Assembly: GCA_029237695.1 (NCBI GenBank)
Contig: CM055279.1
Location: forward strand, 20,401,919-20,465,918
From: Conchocele bisecta
Taxonomy: Eukaryota > Mollusca > Bivalvia > Lucinida > Thyasiridae
Length of the DNA stretch: 64,000 nucleotides
Direction of reading: 5' to 3'
The position numbers and the translations under genes are program-made. The notes under the pieces are model-generated. The model was not told the origin of the DNA, made no database searches, and saw nothing but the letters and a program-made list of their open reading frames with translations. Numbering within the stretch: the first letter of the stretch is position 1; each line of letters starts with the position of its first letter. This document shows positions 30,377-41,494 of this stretch, one piece after another.

Positions 30377-30619
30377 CCCTTAGACCGCTATCTTATTTTC
30401 TTTGTCGTCGGCTGTTTATTTCTATTTTCCATTTGTATCATCAAAAACATGCTTTGACAGCACGTTATAATAATTTACAACATGCTTTGACAGCACTTCA
30501 GAATAATTTCCATTGGAAATGATTCTGAAGTGCTGTCAAACCATGTTTTTATTGAGAAATAAGGCAAGATATAAAAGCAACAGCAGACGACAATTGTTGT
30601 GTGTAGCCGTGTCTAAGGG
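30377..30619. mobile_element. TTAA-flanked MITE, CCCTTAGACCGCT family
   Basis: TTAA at 30373-30376 and 30620-30623; ends CCCTTAGACCGCTATC and TAGCCGTGTCTAAGGG. Very similar to 27235-27475, with the same duplicated CATGCTTTGACAGCAC motif. Confidence 0.8.
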
Positions 30620-30836
30620 TTAATGGTAAATCCTGTAACCTGGTGTGGGCACCTGGCACCACGTCAGGATATTTCCAGTGATTATTTTGCAATATTAGCC
30701 CAATACGGCCTTATACAGTTGATATATTGTAGCGTTCTTCATTCATTCTTCATTCATAACTTTGATATCTTGATCTGGGACCAGCATCTGCATGAGATGG
30801 GTTTATCGGTGTGACCAATTTTTAGCCGTTCTTTTT

Positions 30837-31178
30837 TGTCGAGCCCGCTTACGGAAAGCGAGTCATAGTGATCACAATGACGTCCAGGTGTCCGTCCGGG
30901 CACACATTAGGGTACTTATGTGGCTAGCCCCACAGGGTTATGGACTTAGTAAAGGATAGGGTTGGTTACAATTAGCCACCTAAAAAATCCTTTTATGTGG
31001 CTAAAAATCGTTTTATGTGGCAAATATTTAACATGTGATAAGCCACATAAGTATAGTACTGTAAGAACGTCCATCCGTCCGTCCGTCCGTCCGTCCGTCC
31101 AAAATCTATGTTAAAGTTTTTAAAAATACCATCAAATGCCTCGGCGGGCTCAACATGCGGGCCACGGCCATATGGTTT
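30837..31178 (+). mobile_element. Helitron-like element, CGAGCCCGC head, with MITE inside
   Basis: Head GTCGAGCCCGCTTACGGAAA and GCGAGTCATAGTGATCAC; tail GGGCTCAACATGCGGGCCAC ending ATATGG. The MITE 30910-31062 (same as copies 2 and 3) sits in its GTCC tract. Closely related to 55912-56283. Confidence 0.65.
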
Positions 31179-31600
31179 AAAAAAATCCTGGCTATTGGAT
31201 TGGCGAAAGCGGCAGGGCGGCAGCGCCCATACTGTTAAGTTTTCATGTTTTGTCCATATCTCTGTTACCGTACCACCTAGGACCACCATACATAATATAT
31301 GGTATACCGTTACCTCTGGTATTGAAGCCCAATGCCATCCCTCATACTTTTATGATTTATCCCGGCAACACAGTGCATATGTGCCGTGAAACACATTTTT
31401 GATATCCTGTCAATACGACCTAATCACTGCGTCTGAATATCTACGGTTTTCATACTAGTCTGGGGTTATTTTTTGCATTTTAAAGCTATTTGTAGGTGTT
31501 GACGGGATAAATAGAATAGTACATGTAGGTTAGTGTCCTGAATGGGAAAAATATTTTTTTTCCCATTCACGGCACTAACCTACTATTCTCTATATATATC
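31179..31600. repeat. Fragments: TAGCCAGG-type and GAATAGTAGG-type repeats
   Basis: 31181-31300 resembles the start of 8306-9431 in content (CTATTGGATTGGCGAAAGC, ACCACCTAGGACCACCA). 31346-31600 is the TTTCACGGCAC/GAATAGTAGG compound in the same order as 6893-7205. Confidence 0.45.
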
Positions 31601-31639
31601 GGTATAGGGATAGAAACTACATGTAATTTGTTGCTTTCA

Positions 31640-31860
31640 CTGGAGAAATTGGGCTGATGGCCACGGCGAACTGTGCTGACCCAGATCAGCCTGATCTCGG
31701 TCTGCACTGTTCACCAAACAGTCAGTGAAGTGTCTACCATTCTTGTAACTGACAGGTCTGATCATTATCAGGCTTCATGAGAGCCATCGGATCATGTGCT
31801 AGACTGATCACAAATGCCATAGGCCCCATTTCCCCAGGCACAGCGACGATTTTCATCATG
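31640..31860. repeat. Dispersed foldback repeat, GATCAG type
   Basis: CCAGATCAGCCTGATC, CGGTCTGCACTG and the CCCCATTTCCCCAGGCACAG edge match 1-262. Confidence 0.55.
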
Positions 31861-31962
31861 ATCCATCATGAGCGATTCACTGTGACCGACTTTCCTCAAT
31901 TAACCCATTTCAGCCTAAGGATATGATATTTTTGTTGAAAAATCTCATTAGTTTATTTCTCA

Positions 31963-32333
31963 ATAATTCCAGCACAAAAATATTTACACAATTCCCTAAC
32001 ATTTGATTGGCCCGTAGCAAGTCTCTGTCCAAAATTTATATCCCAGTAAACTCCCACGCCGAACTACTTTCCGTAACCGTGAGGCGCAGTTAAAATAATT
32101 CTTAAGAAAACGGAAAATAAACACATTTTCTTGATGAATTTATTTCAAATGCTGGAATTATACGGAATGAATGGCCTTTTTGTGGAATTTATCGGGGAAT
32201 AAATAAACTTGGGAAAAAGTCGCGGGAATATACTGGACGAGGCCTTCCGGCCTTCGTCCAGTATTCCCGCGACTTTTCCAAGTTTACACCCTGATAAATT
32301 CCACAAAAAGGCCATTCATTTCTATAATATAGG
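31963..32333. mobile_element. Composite TAATTCCAGCA MITE + GGAATGAATGG hairpin
   Basis: First unit TAATTCCAGCA ... TGCTGGAATTATA (31964-32162), then directly the hairpin GGAATGAATGGCC ... GGCCATTCATT with arms through CTGGACGAGGCC/GGCCTTCGTCCAG. Same arrangement as 48549-48936 and 59187-59546. Confidence 0.75.
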
Positions 32334-32420
32334 TATTTGTTGTTACCACTCGTTTGAACCATCTCGTTACTTACACGAATGGAAGCATTCAGGTATCTTG
32401 TATGCAGCTAACAACATATA

Positions 32421-32930
32421 GTCCGGGGTCAAATGTGACTACCTATAAGAATGCAGCACCTTGTGATAATATTTGCCACCCAATATTTTTATAAACTTGG
32501 ATGTATAAGGATTGAAAAAAGAAATTGTTGCCATTTTTTCAAACCATTTTCAAGGTCATTTCAAGGTCAACTGTAGACACAGGCACATAACATTACACCT
32601 CGTTGCGTCTCACAAAACAAGGTATGTGAAGAAGCAGATGTTTGGTGGCCATTTTGAAAATATTACCGCCTTGAAACTTATTTTACTACCAACTCATGGA
32701 ATATCAATCAGACGAGTCGTCTTGTCATTTTAAATCATTCTCTGACTGAGGAGCACATCAGGTTATGTATTGTATCGGAATATTTTGATCTTCAAATATA
32801 CCCAAACTGAAATGAGTCTGAAAAAAATGCCATCCTGATTTTTCGGAACCTGAATCCCAAATTAATACAAACCAAAAAGAAAGAAAAAAATATTCCCGCG
32901 ATGCCGAATTCTTGTCCATTGACCCCGGAC
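32421..32930. mobile_element. TA-flanked element, GTCCGGGGTCAA ends
   Basis: TA at 32419-32420 and 32931-32932; ends GTCCGGGGTCAA and TTGACCCCGGAC. The left flank is the second arm of an ACCACTC hairpin. Interior 510 bp without a recognisable transposase. TA suggests Tc1/mariner. Confidence 0.6.
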
Positions 32931-32932
32931 TA

Positions 32933-33239
32933 ACAATTCATTGGGACAGAAGAGGAACATAGTCGGTCACCAGTGACATGATTTAACAGAAATACATGAA
33001 ACATTACTTGTGACATAGGACTACATAAACATTGCTAGGTTTAGGATTACTTTGTGAATCAAAAACCTTTTGTTGTGATAAGTGAAATTCCCTCGGGCTT
33101 GGGAAATAATATCGGTAGAAACCGTTTATGATACTTCGTTCATTCGTGTGTAAACGGAAAACTGATGTATGTTAACCAATGTCTATGGATACAATATATT
33201 TTATTGAAAACAAATCTGATTATTTTGCTTGTTTCTCCA
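32933..33239. other. No recognised feature
   Basis: AT-rich sequence with no repeats shared elsewhere in the window that I can see. Confidence 0.4.
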
Positions 33240-33415
33240 TAAAAGTATATGTTGTTACCACTCATTTGAACCGTCTCATCGAGACGGTTCAAATGAGTGG
33301 TCACAACATATAATTTGGTTCAGAAATAAGGAAAATAGATAGAGAATAGTAGGTTAGTGCCGTGATATAAAATATATTTTTCCCATTCAGGACACTATGA
33401 GTGGTAACAACATAT
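33240..33415. repeat. ACCACTCATTTGAAC hairpin joined to GAATAGTAGG piece
   Basis: The hairpin at 33245-33312 is followed by GAGAATAGTAGGTTAGTGCC and GAGTGGTAACAACATATAC. The two repeat types are next to each other as at 7184-7380. 33420-33700 is AT-rich; ATGTAAATTATTTGTTAATGACATA-type sequence occurs twice near 33500-33610. Confidence 0.5.
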
Positions 33416-33699
33416 ACTTTTGAGCAGAAATTCTCAAACTGTTCATTCCACTGTATTTGTATCCAACCCATAATGGGTATAGTGTTGTTTCTTCTAATAT
33501 GAATGTTGTGTAAATGAATTATTAATGACATACTATTACTGTGTATTTAAGGAAGGTTTACAATGTTATGTAAATTATTTGTTAATGACATATAATTACT
33601 GTGTATTTAAGGAATATTTTACAATAGAAGCGTTTTTTCCTGGATTTTATAACTGTTATAGTGTTACGGTTTGTAGCTGCCGTGTCGGTGTGGATGGTT

Positions 33700-34110
33700 A
33701 GAGAATACCAGGCTAGTAGTTAATGTCAAGTTTATCAGGCAAGTCTAGTAAACATGTAGGAATTCCGAGGCTATTAATCTGTTAATAGCAAGTTTATCAG
33801 GCAAGGCTAGGAAACATGTAGGAATTCCAAGGCTAGTAGTCTGTTGATAGCAAGTTTATCAGGCAAGGCTAGGAAACATGTAGGAATTCCAAGGCTAGTA
33901 GTCTGTTGATAGCAAGTTTATCAGCATGGCTGGAAACATGTAGGAATTCCAAGGCTTAGTAGTTGTTGATAGCAAGTTTATCAGCTAAGGTTAGTTTGTT
34001 GATAGCAAGTGTATCAGGCAACGCTTGGAAGCACATAATAATACCAAGTTGTTGATATCAACTTCATCAGGCTAGGAAACGCGCAGGAATTTCTAGGCTG
34101 GTAATATGTT
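33700..34110. repeat. 62-bp tandem repeat with GGAATTCC
   Basis: Five to six units of AGCAAGTTTATCAGGCAAGG, CTAGGAAACATGTAGGAATT and CCAAGGCTAGTAGTCTGTTG, decaying toward 34100. One isolated unit is at 22765-22865 and the GAGAATACCAGGCTA lead also occurs at 57296. Confidence 0.8.
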
Positions 34111-34135
34111 GTAAAGTGTATGAGGCATATGACTG

Positions 34136-34250
34136 GCTGTGACTGGAGAAATGGGGTGGGGCTTTTGGGACTTGTGACCGGTGTAGCTCCTGATCAAATA
34201 CAACACTCCTGTAGCCTGATAATGATATTTGTTGATTGTTAGAAACAAGG
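34136..34250. repeat. Dispersed foldback repeat, GATCAG type (reverse)
   Basis: GACTGGAGAAATGGGG, GTGTAGCTCCTGATCAAATA and CCTGTAGCCTGATAATGAT match 52741-52870 and, reversed, 1-262. Confidence 0.5.
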
Positions 34251-34287
34251 CGGGTGTTTCCAATATTTATGTATGAAGACCTAAATC

Positions 34288-34656
34288 AAGGTGCATGATC
34301 ACATGGTTACAACAACAACAACATCGCCCACTCCAAAGTAAGTATTATTTGATATTTTCCTTCATATGCAACGGATTTTGATGAAATATGGCGCAGCAAA
34401 CGCGTCTTCATGAGCTGCATTTGGTGGTCGAGGGAGGTTGGCACAGACTTATGTCGTTTTTGCGAAGATTCTTCGTAAAAACGACAGAAGTTTGGTGGAA
34501 AATACACTGACCACCAATTAATGCAGCTTAACAAGATGCGTTTGATGCGCCATATTACATTAAAATCCGCTACGTATTAAGGACACTATAAAATAACACT
34601 ACTTTGAATCGGTACTTGTTGTTGTTGTTGTTAGTACCACGTGATCATACACTTTG
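34288..34656. mobile_element. Imperfect palindrome with ACAACA / TGTTGT arms
   Basis: GCATGATCACATGGTTACAAC and (ACA)n face (TTG)n and GTACCACGTGATCATAC. Inside, the stem GTCGTTTTTGCGAAGATTC / CTTCGTAAAAACGAC marks the centre at about 34468. Probably a MITE; no duplication identified. Confidence 0.6.
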
Positions 34657-34752
34657 TAAATATTCAACATTGGATTTTCCATGCTATTTTTCGGCAATAT
34701 CTCGTTAATGAAAAAATAATGGAGAAATGTGCACATATCTCTACTGAACCAG

Positions 34753-35465
34753 TAATTGTATCCCCCGGACTCCGTCGGGGGATACTATGGATTTGACAGC
34801 GTGCCGCGCCGCGTCCGCGTCCACGTCCGCGTCCGCCGCAGACACTTCTTGTCCGGAGCATAACTCGAACACCCTTTGGAATATTTTCATGAAACTTCAC
34901 ACATGCATAGACCACGACCCGAAGGTGTGTCGCGCACAAGAATGACAACTCTTGCATAGCTAATTTTTTAGTTATCTCCCTTTTTTGTTTCTCGCACTGA
35001 TTTCGTGTCCGGAGCATAACTCCACCACCCTTTGGAATATTTTCATGAAACTTCACACATGCATAGACCATGACCCGAAGGTGTGTCGCACACAAGAATG
35101 ACAACTCTTGCATAGCTAATTTTTTAGTTATCTCCCTTTTTTGTTTCTCGCACTGATTGACCATAACTCGACCACCCGTTGGAATATTTTTATGAAACTT
35201 AACACATTCAATTAGACCACGAACCGAAGGTGTGTCGTGCACAAGAATGACAACTCTTGCATACCTAATTTTTGAGTTATCTCCCTTTTTTGATTTCGCT
35301 CACTGATTTCCTGTCCGGAGCATAACTCAACCACCCTTTGGAATATTTTCATGAAACTTCACACATGCATAGACCACGACCCGGAGGTGTGTCGCACACA
35401 ATAATGACAACTTTTGCGTAGCTAATTTTTAAGTTATCTCCCTTTGTTGTTTTGCGCACTCTACA
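34753..35465 (+). mobile_element. Helitron-like array, ATCCCCC hairpin head
   Basis: Head ATCCCCCGGACTCCGTCGGG (34754-34780) folds; GTCCGCGTCC repeats follow; then four units of about 155 bp with CATAACTCGAACACCCTTTG, CATGAAACTTCACACATGC and TTAGTTATCTCCCTTTTTTG. More units, later split, are at 39090-39171 and 40683-40990. The 192-codon minus frame over it is the array read as protein. Confidence 0.75.
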
Positions 35466-35627
35466 AACTGGACAATAATGCATGAAGACCTGTTTTCTCG
35501 TCTGCTCTGTACACCTTTTCTCCTGTGCTTTGTACACCTTACCTGTAGAGAGAACAATAGAGACTGGGAGAACCATGTGCTAGCATGGGCTAGCATGTGC
35601 AGATGTCCAGTGCTTGACCACTGTTGA
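35466..35627. other. No recognised feature
   Basis: Contains CTGCTCTGTACACC / CTTTGTACACCTTACC short repeats only. Confidence 0.35.
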
Positions 35628-36104
35628 CCAGGGGCCCGTTTCACTAACGAACTAAGCAAGTACTTTCGTCATAAGTTATAACTTAAGTCCGGAGTACGTG
35701 CTTAGTCCGTTTCACAAAACATCTTAGCAAGAACGACAATCGAAATTTACTATGAAAAACTAAGACAGGTAGCTGGCAGTCTTAAGTTATAACTTAAATA
35801 TTTAAGTCGGAACTTATGAAATAAACAAAGATGGATGCCCCCATGTGAGCCGAGGTGGAGAAAACAACTTCACTGACATCAGGTAAATGTTCACTTCATA
35901 CGTACTATTTTAGCAATTATCTGCCATATAAACCATATGCTTACATATAGATAGCCACACTTGTGCTAGTTACCCGTGTATTGCTATTTGTGATGTAGGT
36001 CATGTCGTTACCAGTATTCGTTATGCCCAGTTATCGACAACATTTACAACCACTGTAGATCCAGATGAGCCGGCTCGTAACAAACCATCTGTATGCTGCA
36101 CATG

Positions 36105-36890
36105 TATGTCTGTTTGTCGGTTGGTGTCAGTCAGTTGGTCGAAATCAGTTGGTCGGTGTCAGTTGGTCAGTGTCGGTCGGTGTCTGTCGGTCTGTCAGTC
36201 GGATCGGTCAGTCGGTGTCGGTCAGTGTTGGTCGATCAGTCGGTGTCGGTGTCGGTCGATCAGTCGGTGTCGGTCGGTCGTCGGTCAGTCGGTCAGTGTC
36301 GGTCAGTTGGTTTCGCACCGTCGGTGTCAGTTGGTCGGTGTTGGTCGGTCGGTGTCAGTCTGTCGGTTGGTGTCGGTTGGTCAGTGTCGGTCGGTGTAGG
36401 TTTGTCAGTGTCGGTCGGTCAGTCGGTCGGTCGGTGTCGGTATGTCGGTGTCGGTCAGTTGGTTTCGCACGGTCGGTGTTAGTCGGTCGGTCGGTGTCGG
36501 TCGGTCGGTGTCAGTCGGTGTCAGTCGGTGTTGGTCGGTGTCAATCGGTGTAGGTGTGTCGGTCGGTCGGTGTAGGTGTGTCGGTCGGTCGGTGTCAGTC
36601 GGTCGGTCAGTGTCGGTCGGTCGGTCGGTCGGTCGGTCGGTCGGTCGGTCGGTCGGTCGGTCGGTCGGTCGGTCGGTCGGTCGGTCGGTCGGTCGGTCGG
36701 TCAATCGGTGTCAATCGGTGTCGGTCGGTGTCGGTCGGTGTCAATCGGTGTCAATCGGTGTCAGTCAGTGTCAATCGGTGTCGGTCAGTGTCGGTCGGTG
36801 TCGGTCGGTGTGAATCGGTGTCGGTCGAATCGGTGTCGGTCGAATCGGTGTCGGTCGGTGTCGGTGTGAGTTGGTCGGTGGGTGTTTGTC
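36105..36890. repeat. CGGT/GTCA tetranucleotide array, about 790 bp
   Basis: Mixed GTCG, GTCA, GTTG blocks with GGTGTCGGTC higher-order units; a pure CGGT stretch runs about 36602-36702. Long frames (Ser-Val-Gly-Arg on plus, Asp-Arg-Pro-Thr on minus) are periodic translations in several frames at once and not genes. Confidence 0.95.
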
Positions 36891-36982
36891 GGGCTCTTGG
36901 TGCGGTGTCGGTTGGTGTGGGTGTGGTCGGTGGTGGTTGGCGGTGTGTCTGGTGGGTGGTTGTCGGGAGGACGGTGTTGGTT

Positions 36983-37072
36983 GGCCCTGCCCTCTGCCCC
37001 GCCCCGCCCGCCCCGCCCCGCCCCGCCCCCCCGCCCCGCCCCGCTCCGCCCGCCCCGCCCTGCCCTGCCCTC
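36983..37072. repeat. GC-rich CCGCC tract, G-quadruplex-prone on minus
   Basis: Repeated CCCCGCC units including CCCCCCC at 37024-37030. The minus strand has many runs of three to seven G separated by single C, the usual pattern of stable G-quadruplexes. The contrast with the AT-rich surroundings is extreme. Confidence 0.85.
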
Positions 37073-38362
37073 ATCGGGCACATGTTTGGGATCTTAGGTG
37101 GTTGGAGGTGTCGCCTATGACAAACGAAAACAATGCAACATATTCCGTAACCGAAGCCTATCGTGTCTTAAGTGGTCATTATTTTCTTTAAAAACGATGA
37201 ATATACAACTTAATGGTGTGTCATGTATGAACGTCCGTCCGTCCATCAGTCTGATTAACTATCCGACTGTTGTTTGTTCTTTCTTTACAGAACATACAAA
37301 CGATGGCAGCTGCAGTTGCTATAATCCAGGCGCGCAATTTACCATGGGAACGAGTCTTTAGGACCGAACCAATCCCCTAGACTTCATGGATAACGAGGAC
37401 CAAATATCGAAATGCAGGCTGTCTCGTGATTTTTTTTCTACAAGTATGCAACATTGCACATGCTGACATTATACGGTCAACCCTGAGATCACACAATATG
37501 TCAGTGTCATTGCAAGTGTTGACTGCATTGCGATTTTACGCAACTGGTAGTACCCTGGCGGTTACTGGAGAGATATAACATTAGCATTAATCAAGTGGTT
37601 CTAGAAAGTGGAGTATAACCTTTGCGGACAGTGTTAGCTGTGTTTCGTTTCTGATAAGGAGATACCTGGTTTTCAGACTAGATGGAGAAACAGTCCTGAC
37701 GCATTTAACAAAAATGTCAGACCCGTCCGCTGAACGCACGTGCGCATTAATCCAGTCCTATACTGGTAAACATGTTCAGGGGCAATCCTATATGTGTGAC
37801 ACTGACTCACACAGTGCATGCATTTCTACATGTAATCAACAAATTACCGTGTCTAGTTCAAATAAATATAATATGTCATTCGGTAGTTGTATCAGATACA
37901 TCCATATCTGACCGGGCATACCATTAATAATCGACAGTACATTTGTTCTGCTGACTCTGAAACGTGATTTCTGAGTTAATGACGTAATCTAAGTAAAAAA
38001 TGGTCGAACTACAATTTTATTGGAATGTAAAATAAAAACATTGTTAATTGCTTATTTTGTTGCTGTTTCGTGTCATATGCCAGTTTATATTACAGTATAA
38101 GGTTCACTAGTTGGCAATAAATATATCCACATGTATTCAATGGCGTCGGAATATTGAGATAAAATTTATATTCTACATGAGATTATTTTTAAAAATTAAT
38201 AATCCACATGTATTCAATGGTCGTCGGAATATTGAGATAAAATTTATATTCCTACTCATGAGATTATTTTTAAAAATTAATAATATTCAACATTAGGCTT
38301 GCAAATCCGTTATTTTAGATGTCAAAACACATTAAAGGGAAAGTATGTCATCATAAAAATAT
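37073..38362. other. Unclassified sequence with one local duplication
   Basis: No genes recognised in 37073-38107. At 38123-38290 two units of about 85 bp repeat ATCCACATGTATTCAATGG, CGTCGGAATATTGAGATAAA and TTTTTAAAAATTAATAAT in tandem. A GTCCGTCCGTCC spot is at 37231. Confidence 0.5.
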
Positions 38363-38392
38363 AAGCCCCGAGCGGGATTCGAACCCGCGCGG
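38363..38392 (-). pseudogene. tRNA 3'-half remnant
   Basis: On the minus strand GCGGGTTCGAATCCCGC forms a perfect T-arm and is followed by TCGGGGC, an acceptor 3' strand. The expected 5' acceptor and D arm are absent within 70 bp upstream, so this is half a tRNA or the end of a SINE head, not a functional gene. Confidence 0.65.
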
Positions 38393-38592
38393 CACATACC
38401 GAAGCTGTAAACAATAACTAAGTTGTAACTTATGACGGACTTGTTTATGACCGTCCATTAAGTTTGTGTTGGTGAAACCAAATAAGCAAATGACTTTTAA
38501 TGTCGGTCCATAACTTTTGGTCATAAGTTATAACTTAAGGTTCTAACTTTATGAACCAAACTAAGATTTATTTGTTAAGTGAAACGGGCCCC

Positions 38593-39089
38593 AGGTAATT
38601 TATTAACAGGTAAATTTACTAAGAATTGGTGTATTAACATTGAAAAAAGTTAATATTGTCGGCATTTTATGTGGATCATGTGCAGATTTATATGTAGCAT
38701 GAATATAGGAAAAACTTAAAAAAAAATTAAAAAAAAATTCTGGGCTCCACGTATCAAGCAATTTTATTATTTTTTCAAAATTTTTAAACTTTCCTTTTTC
38801 CATTTTTCATTTTTTGTTTTCAATTTTTTTTTCTTTTCAAATTCTTTTTCAATTTTTGTTTCAAGTAGCATAAGGTCAGGTTAATGTTGCTAAATTTACA
38901 GACTAATTATTCCATTATAATTAAAACAAATTATTGTCTAAAAAGTGGAGCCATAGAATTAAAATATCTGATATTCTATGGCTCACTAGTCAATAATTGT
39001 ATTATATGATTCGGGCCAGTGAAAACTTGCTTTCGGGCCCAGGCTCGAGGTCAAGGCGGGACAAGGCGAGGCATATGATTTCCGCGGAA
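38593..39089. other. Unclassified AT-rich sequence
   Basis: Poly-A/T-rich (38715-38850). A short stem GTGGAGCCATAGAAT / ATTCTATGGCTCAC lies at 38945-38987. Confidence 0.4.
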
Positions 39090-39171
39090 TTCTATTGGTT
39101 TACTTATCTCCCTTTGTTGGTTCGTGCTCTGATTATGTATCCAGAGCATAACTCGAACACCCTTTGGAATA

Positions 39172-40682
39172 TTTTTATGCCCCACCACGATAGTGGAGGG
39201 GGCATTTAGTGTTACCCTTATCCGTCCGTCCGTCCGTCCGTCCGTCCGTCCGCACACACGAATGGGTACTTGTTGTAAGCGTATGGGGATCTTATTGGGT
39301 AGGGTTAGGATAGTCCTCTACCACCCTGTGCCAAATCCACGTTCGTCCTGCCCCCGCCAAGCCCAGGGTCAAGGTCACATACTTGGTGCTTCAAAAACTT
39401 TAACGCTCGTGTTAATATCTTATAATTTCTGTTTTCTTTCACGGATCAGCTTCATATTTCATATACACATTGCTCTAATGGTCCTCTACCGCCCTGTGCC
39501 AAAATCCACGTTCGTCCTGCCCCCGCCAAGCCCAGGGTCAAGATTACATACTTGGTGCTTCAAAAACTTTAACGCTCGGGGTAAATATCTTATAATTTCT
39601 GTTTTCTTTCACGGATCATCTTCATATTTCATATACGCATTGCTCTAATGGTCCTCTACCGCCCTGTGCCAAATCCACGTTCGTACTGCCCCTCCTCCCA
39701 AGCCAAGGGTCAAGGTCATACTTAGTGCTTCAAAAACTTTAACGCTCGGGTAAATATCTTATACTTTCTGTTTCTTTCATGGATCATCTGCATATTTTAA
39801 TAACGCATTGCTCTAATGGTCCTCTACCGCCCCTGTGCCAAATCCACGTTCGTCCTGCCCCACCAACCATCCCAGGGTCAAGGTCACATACTTGGTGCTT
39901 CAAAAAAAAAACTATAACGCTCAGGTAAATATCTTATAATTTTTATTTCCATTCACGGATCAACTTCATATTTCATATACGCGTTGCTCTAATGGTCCTC
40001 TACCGCCCTGTGCCAAATCCACGTTCGTCTGCCCCCGCCAAGCCCAGGGTCAAGGTCACATACTTAGTGCTTCAAAAACTTTAACGCTCGGGTAAATATC
40101 TTATATAATTTCTGTTTTCTTTCATGGATCATCTGCATATTTCATATACGCATTGCTCTAATGGTCCTCTGCGCCCTGTGCCAAATCCACGTTCGTCCTG
40201 CCCCCGCCAATCCCAGGGTCAAGGTCACATACTTGGTGCTTCAAAAACTTTAATGCTCAGGTAAATATCTTATAATTTCTGTTTTCTTTCACGGATCAGC
40301 TTCATATTTCATATATGCATTGCTCTAATGGTCCTCTACCGCCCTGTGCCAAATCCACATTCGTCCTGCCCCCGCCAAGCCCAGGGTTAACATCACATAC
40401 TTAGTGCTTCAAAAACTTTAACCCTCAGGTAAATATCTTATAATTTCTGTTTTCTTTCACGGATCAGCTTCATATTTCATATATGCATTGCTCTAATGGT
40501 CCTCTACCGCCCTGTGCCAAATCCACGTTTGTCCTGCCCCGCCAAGCCCAGGGTCAAGGTCACATACTTGGTGCTTCAAAAACTTTAACGCTCAGGTAAA
40601 AGAAAATTTTGACTTGCAATTTGGCCTCATTTATTATCAAGCGATATGTGGGACATCCGTGTTCTATGAACACATTTTCTAG
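39172..40682 (+). mobile_element. Helitron-like element with eight cores and hairpin-CTAG tail
   Basis: Head TATGCCCCACC ... GGAGGGGGCATT, then GTCCGTCC tract (39222-39250). Eight cores of about 170 bp follow, with CCTCTACCGCCCTGTGCC at 39314, 39483, 39653, 39821, 39997, 40166, 40333 and 40501. Tail GTGTTC-TAT-GAACAC, ATTTT, CTAG (ends 40682), T. It interrupts an older ATCTCCC-type unit (CTTTGGAATATTTTT | TGAACTTCACACATGC). Confidence 0.85.
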
Positions 40683-40995
40683 TTTATTGAACTTCACACA
40701 TGCATAGAAGACGACCCAAAGGTGTGTCGCACGTAAGAATGACAACTCTTGCGTCGTTAATTTCTTAGTTATCTCCCTTTGTTGTTTCGTGCACTGATTT
40801 AGTGTCTGGAGCATAACTCGAACAACCCTTTGGAATTATTTTCATGAAATTTCTCAAACAATGCATTAGACCATGACCCCTAAAAGGGTGGGTTGTCCCG
40901 CAATAGAATGACAACTCTTGCATCACTAATTCTTTAGTTATCTCCCTTTGTTTTTCCGTCACTGATTTTGTCTCCGGAGCATAACTCGAACACCC
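40683..40995 (+). repeat. Remaining units of the ATCTCCC-type array
   Basis: Two further units (CTTCACACATGCATAGAAGA; GAGCATAACTCGAACA) continue the array interrupted at 39171. Same family as 34753-35465. Confidence 0.65.
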
Positions 40996-41004
40996 TTTTT
41001 TCAA

Positions 41005-41420
41005 ACTACTTGTGTATCTGGGGAGGGGGATACACATGCGCTTGTCGACAAGCGTCCATTTCTAGTTTCAAAGGTATTTGACCTTTTGAAGGGGGACCGA
41101 GCAGTGGTGGGGCGAGAAATGTAAATATGGATGATGAAAAACATGCACATGAAGTTTGAAGCTAACAATATAAAGTTATTTGACCTTGACTTTGGGCATG
41201 GGGGAGCATGGGTGACATAGGGAATAAAAGTATGAATGATGTGAAACATGCACATGAAGTTTCCAGCCAAACGCTCGTACAATAAAGAGGTTATACGAGA
41301 ACGGAGTAACATGCACACTTCTTTTGGACCGATGTTATTTGATCTTGTCGTCCGTCCGGTGTCCATCCGTCCGCACAACTGCCTGGTCAAATAATTTAGA
41401 AATTTCCATCTGGTAGATTT
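41005..41420 (-). mobile_element. Helitron-like piece in minus orientation
   Basis: The GTCCG tract lies at the right (41345-41385, reversed), the cores run leftward (GCACATGAAGTTT twice) and a stem GTGTATC ... GATACAC lies at 41012-41035. The plus-strand relative is at 42110-42340 (CATCATTCATGTTTTCATTCC). Confidence 0.5.
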
Positions 41421-41494
41421 TAAATTTCCATCCAATAGATTCATTCTGTAATAACTTGTGTAACGTATGAGCGATTCACTTCAATCTTCATTTT

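Larger units (their letters stand above)
35628..38592. mobile_element. Inverted GGGGCCCGTTTCAC ends 3 kb apart
   Basis: CCAGGGGCCCGTTTCACTAA at 35628 faces GTGAAACGGGCCCCAGG at 38576. Both are followed inward by ACTAAG and by TCATAAGTTATAACTTAAG (35665, 38521). Either one DNA transposon with its interior replaced by arrays, or two decayed copies in opposite orientation. No transposase is recognisable between them. No target duplication seen. Confidence 0.5.

Noticed and set aside
34664..35242. 192-codon minus frame with repeated LSFLCATHLRV blocks
   Set aside because: It is the 155-bp Helitron-like core translated; the peptide repeat follows the DNA repeat.
36065..37120. Frames up to 188 codons of Ser-Val-Gly-Arg and, on minus, Asp-Arg-Pro-Thr
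   Set aside because: Several frames and both strands are open at once because the DNA is a CGGT-type array.
35628..38592. Autonomous DNA transposon
   Set aside because: Inverted ends are present but no transposase is seen between them and no target duplication; kept only as an end pair.
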